Assembly: GCA_022787165.1 (NCBI GenBank)
Contig: JALFVL010000004.1
Coordinates: forward strand, 62,001 to 126,000
Direction: 5' to 3'
From: Clostridiales bacterium
GTDB taxonomy: Bacteria > Bacillota > Clostridia > Christensenellales > Aristaeellaceae
Length of the DNA stretch: 64,000 bases
The position numbers were made by a program, and so were the translations under genes. The notes under the pieces are model-generated. The model saw nothing but the letters and a program-made list of their open reading frames with translations, made no database searches and was not told where the DNA came from. This document shows, in pieces, positions 1 to 7,695 of this stretch. The first letter of the stretch is position 1. The number at the start of each line of letters is the position of its first letter.

Positions 1-43
1 GCCGGCCGGCAACGGAGCGTCCATCCATGATGATTGCAGCCAT
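1..43 (-). CDS. folD: 5' end of methylenetetrahydrofolate dehydrogenase/cyclohydrolase (partial)
   Basis: Only 14 codons are in the window, starting at ATG 43-41 and running off the left edge. They read MAAIIMDGRSVAGR, which resembles the FolD N-terminus (a short beta strand followed by DG-K/R-x-[VI]-A). A GAGAGGG Shine-Dalgarno lies about 6 bases upstream. Its place just after nusB and the Kae1-like gene fits the common clostridial nusB-folD order. FolD interconverts methylene- and formyl-tetrahydrofolate in the cytoplasm. The call rests on few residues plus context. Confidence 0.6.
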   Translation of the reverse strand, partial: MAAIIMDGRSVAGR

Positions 44-57
44 ATTTTTCCCTCTCT

Positions 58-1011
58 TCAGTTCGATTGATTCTCCCGGTACGCCCTGGCGCCGAGCAGC
101 GCGACACCAACAGCATTGTCCCCCGAAAGCTCCGGTCGGGCAAAGCACAGCCTGCATGGCAGACCGCGCTTTTTCGCCCGGCTGAGCATCATGTCCTTCA
201 AAAGCCCGGAGGAGGCGACGCCGCCTGCCAGCAGCGCCTGACGGCACCCGGTTTCCCCGCAGGCAGCCTCGATCATCCGCAGGATCGACCTGCTCAGAAA
301 GTCAAATACCTCACAGGCGATGTCCTCCCGCCCAAGCTCGCCCTGCTCAAGCCATCGCGCCGTCTTGTTTTCCGCGCCGGCGAGGTTGCAGCTCATTCCC
401 TTGATGGAAACGCCGATTCTGCCCTGCGCCGCTCCCTGCATCGCCAGGCGCTCCAGCGCCGGCCCTGCCGGAAATCCAAGGCCCATCCGCACCCCCGTCC
501 TGTCGACGAGCTGCCCGGCGTGCAGGTCGAGGCTGCCGCCCAGCAGCGTCAGCTTCCCGTCGCGGACAAGCAGCAGCTCGGTCGTCCCGCCGGAGAGATG
601 CAGCGCCAGGAAAGGCCTGGAATCGTCAATGCCTGAATCGACCAGCGCCGCGCGGATGTGCCCCTCCTGATGGCTCACAGGATAAAAAGGCGCGCGCAAC
701 AATGCCGCCGCTGCGCGCGCCTGACTCTCACCCGCACGAAAGACGGGCATATAGGATTCCTCCGCCGGCCGGGGACGGATGCTGGCAGCTACTGCGCAGA
801 TTTCCGCCTGCGGCGCCGCTTCCATCACGCCTGCGATCATCTGCGGCAGATTCTTGACATGCTGAAACAGGCCCTGCGACTGCTGAAGGCCACGTTCGCC
901 GGCTTCAACCGTGAGCAGACGCCGGCAGGAAGCGAGAAGCTCCCCCTCAGGCGTTACCAGCGCAGCCGAGGTCGTGTAGCAGCTCGTGTCAATACCCAGA
1001 ACAGCCTTCAC
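58..1011 (-). CDS. Kae1/TsaD-like domain protein (O-sialoglycoprotein endopeptidase homologue)
   Basis: A 317-residue ASKHA-fold protein of the TsaD/Kae1 family. It opens with the phosphate-1 strand (VLGIDTSCYTTSAAL), carries the iron-binding HxxxH as SHQEGHIRAA, a Gly-rich LSGGTTELLL strand, and C-terminal GGVASSG and SGDNAVGVALLG motifs. The start is GTG 1011-1009, which overlaps the nusB stop (GTGA), so the two are translationally coupled; a longer frame upstream only shadows nusB. True TsaD makes the t6A37 tRNA modification with TsaB/E. This shorter paralogue sits in the nusB-folD neighbourhood rather than with tsaB/tsaE, so its substrate is uncertain and it may not be the cell's t6A synthase. 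Confidence 0.85.
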   Translation of the reverse strand: MKAVLGIDTSCYTTSAALVTPEGELLASCRRLLTVEAGERGLQQSQGLFQHVKNLPQMIAGVMEAAPQAEICAVAASIRPRPAEESYMPVFRAGESQARAAAALLRAPFYPVSHQEGHIRAALVDSGIDDSRPFLALHLSGGTTELLLVRDGKLTLLGGSLDLHAGQLVDRTGVRMGLGFPAGPALERLAMQGAAQGRIGVSIKGMSCNLAGAENKTARWLEQGELGREDIACEVFDFLSRSILRMIEAACGETGCRQALLAGGVASSGLLKDMMLSRAKKRGLPCRLCFARPELSGDNAVGVALLGARAYRENQSN

Positions 1012-1412
1012 GCCTTTGCCGCCAGCTTCCGGCTGATCGTGCCGAGCACGCCGTTGACAAACGGGCAGGATTCCTCGGCGGAAAACTTGCGCGTCAGCTC
1101 CACCGCCTCGTTGATGGACACGGGCACCGGCACACCGCCATACTGCATCTCGTAGACGGCGAGGCGAAGAATCGCCAAATCGACGCGGGACAGGCGGCCG
1201 ATCGTCCATCCGCGCAGACACGCGGAAATCTCGGCGTCAATCTCGGCTGCATGCTCGCGCACGCCGCTGACAGCCGCCTCAATATACGCCCGGTCGCTTT
1301 CGCCGGGCGTGTAGTCGATCAGATCGACGAGCGTTTCCGCTTCGCCTTCTCCGCCAAAGAGTTGTTCAAAAACGAGCTGCATCGCAGCCTCGCGTGCGAT
1401 TGGACGTGCCAT
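1008..1412 (-). CDS. nusB: Transcription antitermination factor NusB
   Basis: A 134-residue all-helical protein, the usual NusB length. It begins MARPIAREAAMQLVFEQ, the typical RNA-binding N-terminal helix, and has the family's conserved C-terminal half (RLSRVDLAILRLAVYEM, then INEAVELTRKFS and FVNGVLGTI). NusB binds boxA RNA with S10 (NusE) and supports rRNA antitermination. It lies about 130 bp downstream of the DUF2273 gene and its stop overlaps the start of the Kae1-like gene. The ribosome site is AGGATCGGAGC. Confidence 0.97.
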   Translation of the reverse strand: MARPIAREAAMQLVFEQLFGGEGEAETLVDLIDYTPGESDRAYIEAAVSGVREHAAEIDAEISACLRGWTIGRLSRVDLAILRLAVYEMQYGGVPVPVSINEAVELTRKFSAEESCPFVNGVLGTISRKLAAKA

Positions 1413-1514
1413 GTTTCTTTTGCTCCGATCCTCATTTACTCTGAAAAATCTTCCGAAAAGCCACAGCCTCAGTCGCCAGGCAACCGGGTTGACAACATTT
1501 CGGAGGGCTTGCAG

Positions 1515-1529
1515 CCGGCATCATGCCGG
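1515..1529. repeat. 15-bp palindrome, copy 1 of an intergenic repeat
   Basis: CCGGCATCATGCCGG is a perfect 7-1-7 palindrome between the DUF2273 gene and nusB. The identical sequence in reverse complement is at 10161-10175, and a one-mismatch copy is at 34840-34854. It could form a short hairpin, but no T-run follows, so it is not a standard terminator. Confidence 0.6.
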
Positions 1530-1544
1530 TTTAGTCAGTTTCCA

Positions 1545-1790
1545 TCATTCATACCGGTCGGCGTCATCGCGATGGAAGAACAGGATGATCCCCTTCAAAA
1601 AGCCCGCCTTGTCCTTCACGCCGCCGATAAACGCGCCGATCAGGCAGAAAACGCCGATCAGCAGTGCCTTGCCCACGCCAATCGTCAGGCAGAGCACGGC
1701 AAAGATGAGTCCCACCAGCGCACCAAAGAGCGCACAGGGACGGGTGCCCGCCGTGAGCATCTGGCTCATAAATGTCTTCAAATCCATCAT
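1545..1790 (-). CDS. DUF2273 small membrane protein
   Basis: An 81-residue protein with two hydrophobic segments (about residues 19-38 and 41-56) rich in Gly/Ala, ending in a charged tail. Length, topology and position behind amaP and asp23 match the DUF2273 family that accompanies alkaline-shock protein operons in Firmicutes. Its ATG overlaps the amaP stop by four bases (ATGA), so the genes are coupled. It probably sits in the membrane with AmaP; no enzymatic function is known. Confidence 0.85.
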   Translation of the reverse strand: MMDLKTFMSQMLTAGTRPCALFGALVGLIFAVLCLTIGVGKALLIGVFCLIGAFIGGVKDKAGFLKGIILFFHRDDADRYE

Positions 1791-2590
1791 GCGTCTTCAC
1801 CCTGATCTTCCTGCACAGGCTCCTGCGCCTGTACATCAGCCGTCTCCTCCGCCGCATTCTCTTCCCCGGCAGGAATCTCCGCTTCGGATTTTCCGGCTTC
1901 GTCGGCGACGTCCGCCGCTTCCCGCTCTTCACTCACAAGCTCAGACTCGCTGGGCGCGCTCTGCGGCCCGGCTGCGCCAGGAAGCGTCTCCTGCTCAAGC
2001 CCGAGCAGCGCAGCAGGAATGGCATACGGCGATTTCGCCGTATCCTCGCTGGATGGCATGGCGCCGTCCACAAAGACGCGAACCTCCTGAACGACGACGC
2101 CGGAGCATGCCTCCAGATACCGCTTGATCTGCTTTTGCAGCGCGGAGATGGCCAGCGGCATGCTGATATCCGACTGCAGCGTCACATGCACGTCGACGCG
2201 GATGCTCTCCTCATCGCTATACAAAGACGATGTAACTACCTTGAGCTCCGCGTGCTGATCGAGGCACTTGTGTACGAGCGTTTCAAGCGCCTTGAGCGAA
2301 ATGCGGACCATGCCGTTCTCGTTCTGCTGAATGGCAAAGCTGCTGGAGCGCTTTTTCGCAGCAGGCAGCGTCACGGCGATCAGCAGCAGCGCAAAGAGCG
2401 CCAGCACGATGGCCAGAACGACCAGCGCGATCCTCGATTTGAGGCTCAGCAGGGAAATCCGGGTGAGCAGCTCAATCACAGGCACCAGCGAGAGCTTCCC
2501 CAGCACCAGCGCTAACGAACCCACCGCGCCGCACACGGCGACCGCAGCGCACAGCAAAATCAAAAGACGATCCCAAAAAGGATGCTTCAT
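1787..2590 (-). CDS. amaP: Alkaline shock response membrane anchor protein AmaP
   Basis: A 267-residue protein with two N-terminal membrane segments (about residues 8-31 and 51-74), a cytoplasmic domain with the Asp23-like pattern (VRISLKALETLVHKCL... VDVHVTLQSDISMPLAISALQKQIKRYLEACSG, written here in parts), and an acidic Glu/Ala-rich tail of about 75 residues. AmaP anchors Asp23/Gls24 proteins to the membrane in Gram-positive bacteria. It lies between the Asp23-family gene and DUF2273, the usual order. The long acidic tail is low complexity and is probably disordered. Confidence 0.88.
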   Translation of the reverse strand: MKHPFWDRLLILLCAAVAVCGAVGSLALVLGKLSLVPVIELLTRISLLSLKSRIALVVLAIVLALFALLLIAVTLPAAKKRSSSFAIQQNENGMVRISLKALETLVHKCLDQHAELKVVTSSLYSDEESIRVDVHVTLQSDISMPLAISALQKQIKRYLEACSGVVVQEVRVFVDGAMPSSEDTAKSPYAIPAALLGLEQETLPGAAGPQSAPSESELVSEEREAADVADEAGKSEAEIPAGEENAAEETADVQAQEPVQEDQGEDA

Positions 2591-2618
2591 AAATGTGAGT
2601 TCCTCCTTTCAGCCCGGA

Positions 2619-3218
2619 TTACTCCAGAGAAAGATCCTTCTGCTCCTCGTCCGCCGCGGGCTCCTCCGTCCCGGAGGTATCCACAGCGTCTTCCTCATCG
2701 TCCTCATCCGGATAAGAAGAGGACGAAAGCGGATCAATCACGACCTCGTCGTTGCTCTGCGTGAGCGCGGCGTTTTCCTCGGCTGCAATCGCGTGCTCCT
2801 TCTCTTCCTCGATGCTCAGCGCGAGCTTCTGGCTCTGCTGCATCTCCTGGTTCTCCTTTTCAAAGCTCACGCCTACCACATGCAGATCAACCTTCTCCAC
2901 ATGCAGGCCGGTCATGGATTCGATGGATTTGCGCACGTTCTCCTGCGCGTTGCGGCCGACCTTCTGAATCGGCATGCCATAATCCACCGTCACGCTGACA
3001 TCCACGCCGACGTTCTGGCCGTCAATATCCACCTTGACTCCGCGGGGCGTCTTGCCCTTGGCCAGGATGCCGGAGAGGGAGCTTGAGCCGGCAATGCCGG
3101 AAATGCCGTCCACCTCTGTCGTCGCGACGCTGACGATGGTCGCGATAACCTCATTTGCGTATGTGATCTGACCGCTTTCCTGGTCTCTTTCCATATCGAT
3201 GGTCACGTTTTCATTCAT
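2619..3218 (-). CDS. Asp23/Gls24 family envelope stress response protein
   Basis: A 199-residue protein. Residues about 15-120 form the Asp23 domain: GQITYANEVIATIVSVATTEV, VKVDIDGQNVGVDVSVTVDYG, IQKVGRNAQENVRKSIESMTG and VEKVDLHVVGVSF are characteristic. The C-terminal 75 residues are acidic and low complexity, like the tail of AmaP. These cytoplasmic proteins bind AmaP and support cell-envelope homeostasis. GGGAGGTG precedes the ATG, and a promoter overlaps the end of spoIIIAH, so this operon can be transcribed independently of the sporulation genes. In Bacillus the equivalent place is held by yqhY. Confidence 0.93.
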   Translation of the reverse strand: MNENVTIDMERDQESGQITYANEVIATIVSVATTEVDGISGIAGSSSLSGILAKGKTPRGVKVDIDGQNVGVDVSVTVDYGMPIQKVGRNAQENVRKSIESMTGLHVEKVDLHVVGVSFEKENQEMQQSQKLALSIEEEKEHAIAAEENAALTQSNDEVVIDPLSSSSYPDEDDEEDAVDTSGTEEPAADEEQKDLSLE

Positions 3219-3246
3219 TTCAAGAACACCTCCCTATGGATATGCA

Positions 3247-3792
3247 TTAGTATACCAGATTTTCGCCGTCCGCACAATCTTCTGCTCCATTTTTTACGAG
3301 AATGATTTTAACGGATTCAGCGGGGATGCCCGTCTGGCCGGAGGCTGCGCTGAGGATTTTCGCCCTGTCCGTCTCCCCGCCCGCCTCGCCTTCCGGCACG
3401 ATCAGCGTCAGCATCTGCGCCCCGCAGACCGCCGTCACGTCTGCAATGCCCATTTCGCCCAGCACGGCCTCTGCCTGTGCCTCGGCCTCCATCCGCCGAA
3501 CGAGCTCCGTCTTCTGCGCAAACGCGCTTTCCACGGTGGCTGCCGGGGCTTTTTCGCTGGCGATGACGCTGTCGAGCATCTCGATCTCCCTCGCGCGCTC
3601 CAGCTCCAGCCTCGCCCGGGTATCCCTGGCGTCGGGCATCATCGTTTCCTCGAGCGTCGAGCGCACAATGGGCAGGCTCACTTCGGCCGTCTCCGGCTCT
3701 TTCGCGCCCACATATCCGCAAACCGCCAGCAGCGTCAGCAGCAGCGCGCAAAGCGCCGCACGCCGCCCGGCAGGCTTCAAGGCTGTCTTCAT
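3247..3792 (-). CDS. spoIIIAH: Stage III sporulation protein AH (SpoIIIAH)
   Basis: A 181-residue protein with one N-terminal membrane segment (about residues 10-30) and a YscJ/FliF-like ring-building domain outside it. Residues such as RARLELERAREIEMLDSV and the C-terminal IPAESVKIILV are typical. In the family it forms the forespore-mother cell channel with SpoIIQ. ATG 3792-3790 lies 2 bp after the spoIIIAG stop. It is shorter than the ~218-residue Bacillus protein, mostly in the linker after the membrane segment. Confidence 0.9.
   Translation of the reverse strand: MKTALKPAGRRAALCALLLTLLAVCGYVGAKEPETAEVSLPIVRSTLEETMMPDARDTRARLELERAREIEMLDSVIASEKAPAATVESAFAQKTELVRRMEAEAQAEAVLGEMGIADVTAVCGAQMLTLIVPEGEAGGETDRAKILSAASGQTGIPAESVKIILVKNGAEDCADGENLVY
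3249..3277 (-). promoter_or_regulatory. Promoter for the asp23-amaP-DUF2273-nusB operon
   Basis: On the minus strand TTGTGC (3277-3272) and TATACT (3254-3249) are 17 bp apart, and the -10 has the extended TGG. It overlaps the last codons of spoIIIAH and lies about 30 bp before the Asp23-family start. Confidence 0.6.
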
Positions 3793-3794
3793 GC

Positions 3795-4175
3795 TCAGTT
3801 TCCTCCCGTCACCACGCTGACCGCCGATGCCGGCAGCCCCAGCAGCGCGCATAGCGCCTGCTCCAGTTCAATGCGCACAAGTGGATCGTCCGCCCCCTCC
3901 GCCACGGCCACGGCGCCGCAGGGAATCTCCGCCGCGCCATCCGCTTTTGTCCATGTGCTTGGAGCCTGCTGCGCGTGCGTCACAATGACGACCTGCACGC
4001 GTCCGGCGCCCTCCATGGCCGAAAGCGTCCGCTCCACGCGCGATTCGAGGTCCTCGGCAGCGCCGCCGTTGTCCGTCAGCCTTCCGCCCAGCGCGAGCAG
4101 CAGCAACGCCGCGGTGAGCAGCAGCACTGCCCGCGGCGCGAGCGCAGCGCGCAGCCTCAAGAGCATCTGTTTCAT
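3795..4175 (-). CDS. spoIIIAG: Stage III sporulation protein AG (SpoIIIAG), compact form
   Basis: A 126-residue protein with a membrane segment at about residues 14-30, followed almost at once by the ring-building motif (LESRVERTLSAMEGAGRVQVVIVTH) and a C-terminal helix-strand (RIELEQALCALLGLPASAVSVV). SpoIIIAG normally builds a large ring in the feeding-tube channel and is about 200-230 residues, so this one is strikingly reduced, losing most of the linker and inserted beta-ring region. The start at 4175 leaves 11 bp after spoIIIAF; the longer upstream frame only shadows spoIIIAF. Confidence 0.85.
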   Translation of the reverse strand: MKQMLLRLRAALAPRAVLLLTAALLLLALGGRLTDNGGAAEDLESRVERTLSAMEGAGRVQVVIVTHAQQAPSTWTKADGAAEIPCGAVAVAEGADDPLVRIELEQALCALLGLPASAVSVVTGGN

Positions 4176-4186
4176 GCCTTCATCCT

Positions 4187-4402
4187 CTACTGCATCAGAC
4201 TGCCGATCATCTCCATCAGGCTCTGCTGCCCGCTCAGTCCCGCGCACAGGCGCTTGAGGCCCGAGAGCGTCAGATGCAGCATGAGTAATCCGCTGAGCAC
4301 GCGGATGCCTCCGCTCAGCCTCCTTTCGGGCAGCGCCATCTGGATCAGCGCGCTCACCGCGCACATCGCGCAAAGCTGAGCCATCAGCGTCATCATGGCC
4401 AT
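4187..4402 (-). CDS. spoIIIAF: Stage III sporulation protein AF (SpoIIIAF), truncated form
   Basis: A 71-residue protein in the spoIIIAF position. It has two short hydrophobic segments (about residues 8-25 and 34-50) that match the N-terminal membrane part of SpoIIIAF (LIQMALPE followed by a Gly-rich second helix), but it stops at LMQ and lacks the ~130-residue soluble ring-like domain present in Bacillus and most clostridia. Only 11 bp separate it from spoIIIAG, so no missing exported domain is encoded in between. It is identified by position and the N-terminal pattern. Confidence 0.75.
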   Translation of the reverse strand: MAMMTLMAQLCAMCAVSALIQMALPERRLSGGIRVLSGLLMLHLTLSGLKRLCAGLSGQQSLMEMIGSLMQ

Positions 4403-4422
4403 CCTCCTTCCTTCGCCCCAAT

Positions 4423-5574
4423 TTACCGGAGCATCACCGTCAGATTGCCAACCAGCAGCACCTGAACAATCAGAAGAAAATACATCGTGCCCACGCAGAG
4501 CATCGTGATGAGAAAGAGCACGATCGTCCTGGAAAAGTCCCCGATCGCGCGGATAACCTCCCCGTCGGCGACAGGCTCCAGCAGCGCGGCGCCGAGCTTG
4601 AGCGCGAAGACGGCAGCCAGCGTCTGCAGCATCGGCCCCAGCAGCAGTGCGCAGAGCACCAGCACGCTTGCCACGCCCAGCGCGTTTTTGACGATGAGCG
4701 TGCAGCCCACAAGGGTATCCATCGTATCAGAGAACATGCCGCCGACGACGGGCACGAAATTGTCCACGGCGTATTTGGCCGCGCGAATGGCCACGCCGTC
4801 AACAGATGCGCTGCACACGCCCTGCAGGGACATCGCCCCCAGAAAGGCCGTGAAGCTCACCCCCAACAGCCAACAGACCGCGCTGCGAAGCAGCTGCGCC
4901 ATGCGCGTCAGATGCATCCGGTCGGAGAGGTGGTTGACCGCCGTGACCGCGCAGGTACACATCACCAGCCGCAGAATCACCTCCCGCGCGAGATAGACCA
5001 TGCTGCCGGAGGCTGCGACCACCACGGGATGGAAGAAGGCCGAGGACGCGCTGCCGCCGACGGCGGTCAGAAGCGTCAGAAGCAGCGGCAGCATCTTGTC
5101 CATCTGCGTCGTCATGGCGACGATCGCGCTGCGCGTATGCTCCAGCTCCCGGATGGTCAGCGTGATCATCGGGATGAGCAGCAGCACGAAGCACGCGCTG
5201 TGCGCAAGACCGGCCAGCGCATCATCCTCCCCCAGCAGCAGATGCGACAGGATGCTCAACAGCAGCACAGGCAGCATCAGCGCAAGCAGCAGCGGCCCCA
5301 TGCTGCCCAGCTGCGCAAACAGCCCGCTGAGCACGTCGGAGACAAGCGCCTCGACGGAGACCGTCTCCCCGGAGGCGAACCGGCGAACCGCCTCGGCAAT
5401 CCCCGCCTCCTCCATGCCAGGGACCGTCAGCCCCTCCGTCTGCGAAAAATCGAGCCCTTCGATCACCCGGTCGATCGTCTCCTCCACGCCGGGTGGTTTG
5501 GTGCTCTCCTGCTCCGTGGTCTCCTCCTGCGCCCGGCACAGGCCCGGCCAGACCAGCAGAAGCAGCGCGAGCAT
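4423..5574 (-). CDS. spoIIIAE: Stage III sporulation protein AE (SpoIIIAE)
   Basis: A 383-residue polytopic membrane protein with a signal-like N-terminus (MLALLLLVWPGLCRAQ), an acidic soluble stretch, and about eight hydrophobic segments from residue 90 onward. The family-typical core includes VVAASGSMVYLAREVILRL and AVDNFVPVVGGMFSDTMDT. It is a membrane part of the SpoIIIA-SpoIIQ channel. ATG 5574-5572 overlaps the spoIIIAD stop as ATGA. Length is near the 399 residues of Bacillus. Confidence 0.95.
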   Translation of the reverse strand: MLALLLLVWPGLCRAQEETTEQESTKPPGVEETIDRVIEGLDFSQTEGLTVPGMEEAGIAEAVRRFASGETVSVEALVSDVLSGLFAQLGSMGPLLLALMLPVLLLSILSHLLLGEDDALAGLAHSACFVLLLIPMITLTIRELEHTRSAIVAMTTQMDKMLPLLLTLLTAVGGSASSAFFHPVVVAASGSMVYLAREVILRLVMCTCAVTAVNHLSDRMHLTRMAQLLRSAVCWLLGVSFTAFLGAMSLQGVCSASVDGVAIRAAKYAVDNFVPVVGGMFSDTMDTLVGCTLIVKNALGVASVLVLCALLLGPMLQTLAAVFALKLGAALLEPVADGEVIRAIGDFSRTIVLFLITMLCVGTMYFLLIVQVLLVGNLTVMLR

Positions 5575-5960
5575 CAGCGCAGCACATCGACGGCCATCCG
5601 CGTCAGCGACAGGAACACCGGCATGACGATCCCCAGCAGTGCCAGGCGGCCGCAGAGCTCCGCGCGCTGGGCGACGGAAGGCGCGTCCATGTCCCGGCAG
5701 ACCTGCGAAGCAATCTGCGTCACCAGCACAATGCCCATTGCCCTGAGCATCACGGTGTAGTATTGCCCATCCAGCCCAAGCGACAGGAGAAAGTCGCGGA
5801 TGCCCAGCACATAGCTTCGCAGCTCCGGCAGCACGGCCGCGACGACCATCACGCCAAAGACCGCACACAGCAGAGCGGCCGTCGCCGGATGCAGCTGGCG
5901 CAGCAGCATCACCAGCACGCCCGAGAGCAGACAGATTCCGATCAGGCGCAGCCATTCCAC
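5574..5960 (-). CDS. spoIIIAD: Stage III sporulation protein AD (SpoIIIAD)
   Basis: A 128-residue membrane protein with four hydrophobic segments, including LLCAVFGVMVVAAVLPEL and a conserved central YYTVMLRAMGIVLVTQIASQVCRD motif given here as YYTVMLRAMGIV and QIASQVCRD. It belongs to the SpoIIIAC/AD family, carries the usual double-repeat length, and is coupled to spoIIIAE by ATGA. Confidence 0.95.
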   Translation of the reverse strand: MEWLRLIGICLLSGVLVMLLRQLHPATAALLCAVFGVMVVAAVLPELRSYVLGIRDFLLSLGLDGQYYTVMLRAMGIVLVTQIASQVCRDMDAPSVAQRAELCGRLALLGIVMPVFLSLTRMAVDVLR

Positions 5961-5979
5961 GCGCTTCCCTCCCGCTCAT

Positions 5980-6177
5980 TCAATACAGACCAAAGATGCT
6001 CTTGACGTTGTTGAGCAGCTGCGCGACCAGGTCGACAACCAGAAACAGCACAACCACCAGCCCCGCGACCGACGCCAGAACGGCGATATCCTCGCGCCCG
6101 GCCTTCTGAAGCACCTGGTTGACCGCGAAGATCAGAATCCCCACGCCTGCAATCTGAAACAGCAGATCGATATTCAA
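5980..6177 (-). CDS. spoIIIAC: Stage III sporulation protein AC (SpoIIIAC)
   Basis: A 65-residue protein with two membrane helices (about residues 8-23 and 31-50) and the family signature GREDIAVLASVAGLVVV. Length equals the Bacillus protein (68). It lies between spoIIIAB and spoIIIAD as in all spoIIIA operons. Confidence 0.95.
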   Translation of the reverse strand: MNIDLLFQIAGVGILIFAVNQVLQKAGREDIAVLASVAGLVVVLFLVVDLVAQLLNNVKSIFGLY

Positions 6178-6233
6178 GCAGCAGTGCCTCCCTCACGATG
6201 CCGCCGCGCACAGGCAAGCGGCTTCCCTCCTTC

Positions 6234-6761
6234 TCAGACCAGCAGCAGGAATGCGGCAGCGCCGCCCGTCAGCCCCAGCGTGCGGATCAGCTGGGCGCGC
6301 TTTCCAGCCTGGGTGCGCAGCTCCTCCTCGCGAGCGCGAAGGCGCTCATCCGCCTCACCGATCAAGCGAAGCTGCTCGCGCATGCCCGTCCTCCCAAGCT
6401 CGCCGAGCACCGTCTCAAACGCCGAACGATCCTCCTCACTGAGCACACCGTAGGCTGGCAGGCGCGCACTCTCTCCGGCAAAGAGCAGCATCAGCTGAGG
6501 ATTGACGCAGTATCGAAGCCTCTGTGCGCTGGCGTGCAGCAGCCGGGTCAGCTCCCTGTCCTGCTGCGTTGCGCGCAGATCGATCCGCATGAGCATGTCC
6601 TCAAGCGACGGCTGCTCATAGCGGATCAGATCATTCATCCGCAGCAGGCATCTGCGCATCGCCTGAATATAGCGGACGCGCTGCTTTTCCCCGTCCGCGA
6701 TCAGAAAGCCCAACGCGCTGAGCACGATCATCGCCATCAGCGCCACATCCCTGTTCCCCAT
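6234..6761 (-). CDS. spoIIIAB: Stage III sporulation protein AB (SpoIIIAB)
   Basis: A 175-residue protein with an N-terminal membrane helix (about residues 5-20), a GspF-like cytoplasmic helical domain (residues 25-150, with LIRYEQPSLEDMLMRI near its start), and a C-terminal hydrophobic anchor ending in AAAFLLLV. The ATG at 6761 has GGAGGGAACCGGT upstream. The start lies 131 bp inside the 3' end of the spoIIIAA frame, an unusually long overlap. Confidence 0.9.
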   Translation of the reverse strand: MGNRDVALMAMIVLSALGFLIADGEKQRVRYIQAMRRCLLRMNDLIRYEQPSLEDMLMRIDLRATQQDRELTRLLHASAQRLRYCVNPQLMLLFAGESARLPAYGVLSEEDRSAFETVLGELGRTGMREQLRLIGEADERLRAREEELRTQAGKRAQLIRTLGLTGGAAAFLLLV

Positions 6762-7662
6762 ACCGGTTCCCTCCGTCCGTTTTGAGGGGCTTCCCCTCCG
6801 CGTCCCATGCCTCCCGGCATGCGCCGTTCCCATCCAGCAGAATATAGCGGTCAAACGCCCGCGCGTCAAACAATCTGCGCAGCGCAGGGCGTTTCAGAAC
6901 GCCGTTCAGACCGCCCGCATGCGCCGAGGCGAGAAGCCCCACGCCGCAGCGCGCCGCCTCCAGCAGCGCTCCGATGTCCTCTTTCCTTCCGATTTCGTCC
7001 GTCACCAGCACCTGCGGCGTCATCGACCTCAGAAGCAGCATCATCGCCAGCGGCTTGTTCGCGCCCGAGAGGACGTCCAGCCGCCGCCCCTGTCCCTCCG
7101 GGATGCCGCCGGCAAACAGCTCGCCGCGCTCGTCCGCGACGCAGACATGCATTTTCTGCGCGTCGGAGAGCCATAGGGCGGCATCCCGCAGAACGGTCGT
7201 CTTGCCGCAGCCCGGAGGCCCAAGCACAAGCACGCGGTTCGGCGCCCCATCCCCGTCGATCAGATGCCCCCGAACCGGTACGCTCGCCCCGGGCAGCAAG
7301 CGTGCAATCCGGATACAGACGGAGGTCACGGCGCTCATGCGAAGGGGTTGTCCCTCCTCCTCGGCGAGAAACCCGCAGATCCCGGCGCGATGACCGTCCG
7401 GCAGCGGCAGATAGCCTTGCGCCATTTGCATCTCAAACGCGTAGCGAGAATAGCCGCACAGCGCGGCAAGCAGTGCCTCCATCGCCTCGCTGCCCAAAGC
7501 CGGCGGGAGCTCCTCGCTCCATCTGCCGAAAACCAACTCTGTGGGCCGGTTCAGCCGGAAGCGGATCTCACGAAGCTCGGCTGCCGCTTCGGCGTCAAGC
7601 CCCCTGAGCAGGGCTGACGCCTCGGGCGTCAGCCGGGAACACAGCGCCTCCCGCCACGGCAC
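6631..7662 (-). CDS. spoIIIAA: Stage III sporulation protein AA (SpoIIIAA), secretion-type ATPase
   Basis: A 343-residue ATPase related to type II/IV secretion ATPases, which energises the spoIIIA channel. Walker A is GPPGCGKTT, the Walker B region reads PQVLVTDEIGRKED, and LLASAHAG is the His-box. GTG 7662-7660 is chosen because GGGAGG lies 8 bp upstream; an ATG at 7725 would put the N-terminus inside the thiI terminator. Family members end near 305 residues. Here the frame runs about 40 residues further (after GKPLKTDG) inside spoIIIAB, giving a Gly/Asp/Arg-rich tail without resemblance to the family. Confidence 0.93.
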   Translation of the reverse strand: MPWREALCSRLTPEASALLRGLDAEAAAELREIRFRLNRPTELVFGRWSEELPPALGSEAMEALLAALCGYSRYAFEMQMAQGYLPLPDGHRAGICGFLAEEEGQPLRMSAVTSVCIRIARLLPGASVPVRGHLIDGDGAPNRVLVLGPPGCGKTTVLRDAALWLSDAQKMHVCVADERGELFAGGIPEGQGRRLDVLSGANKPLAMMLLLRSMTPQVLVTDEIGRKEDIGALLEAARCGVGLLASAHAGGLNGVLKRPALRRLFDARAFDRYILLDGNGACREAWDAEGKPLKTDGGNRYGEQGCGADGDDRAQRVGLSDRGRGKAARPLYSGDAQMPAADE

Positions 7663-7695
7663 GCGACCGCCTCCCTTCCGCGTTTTTGGGATGTG

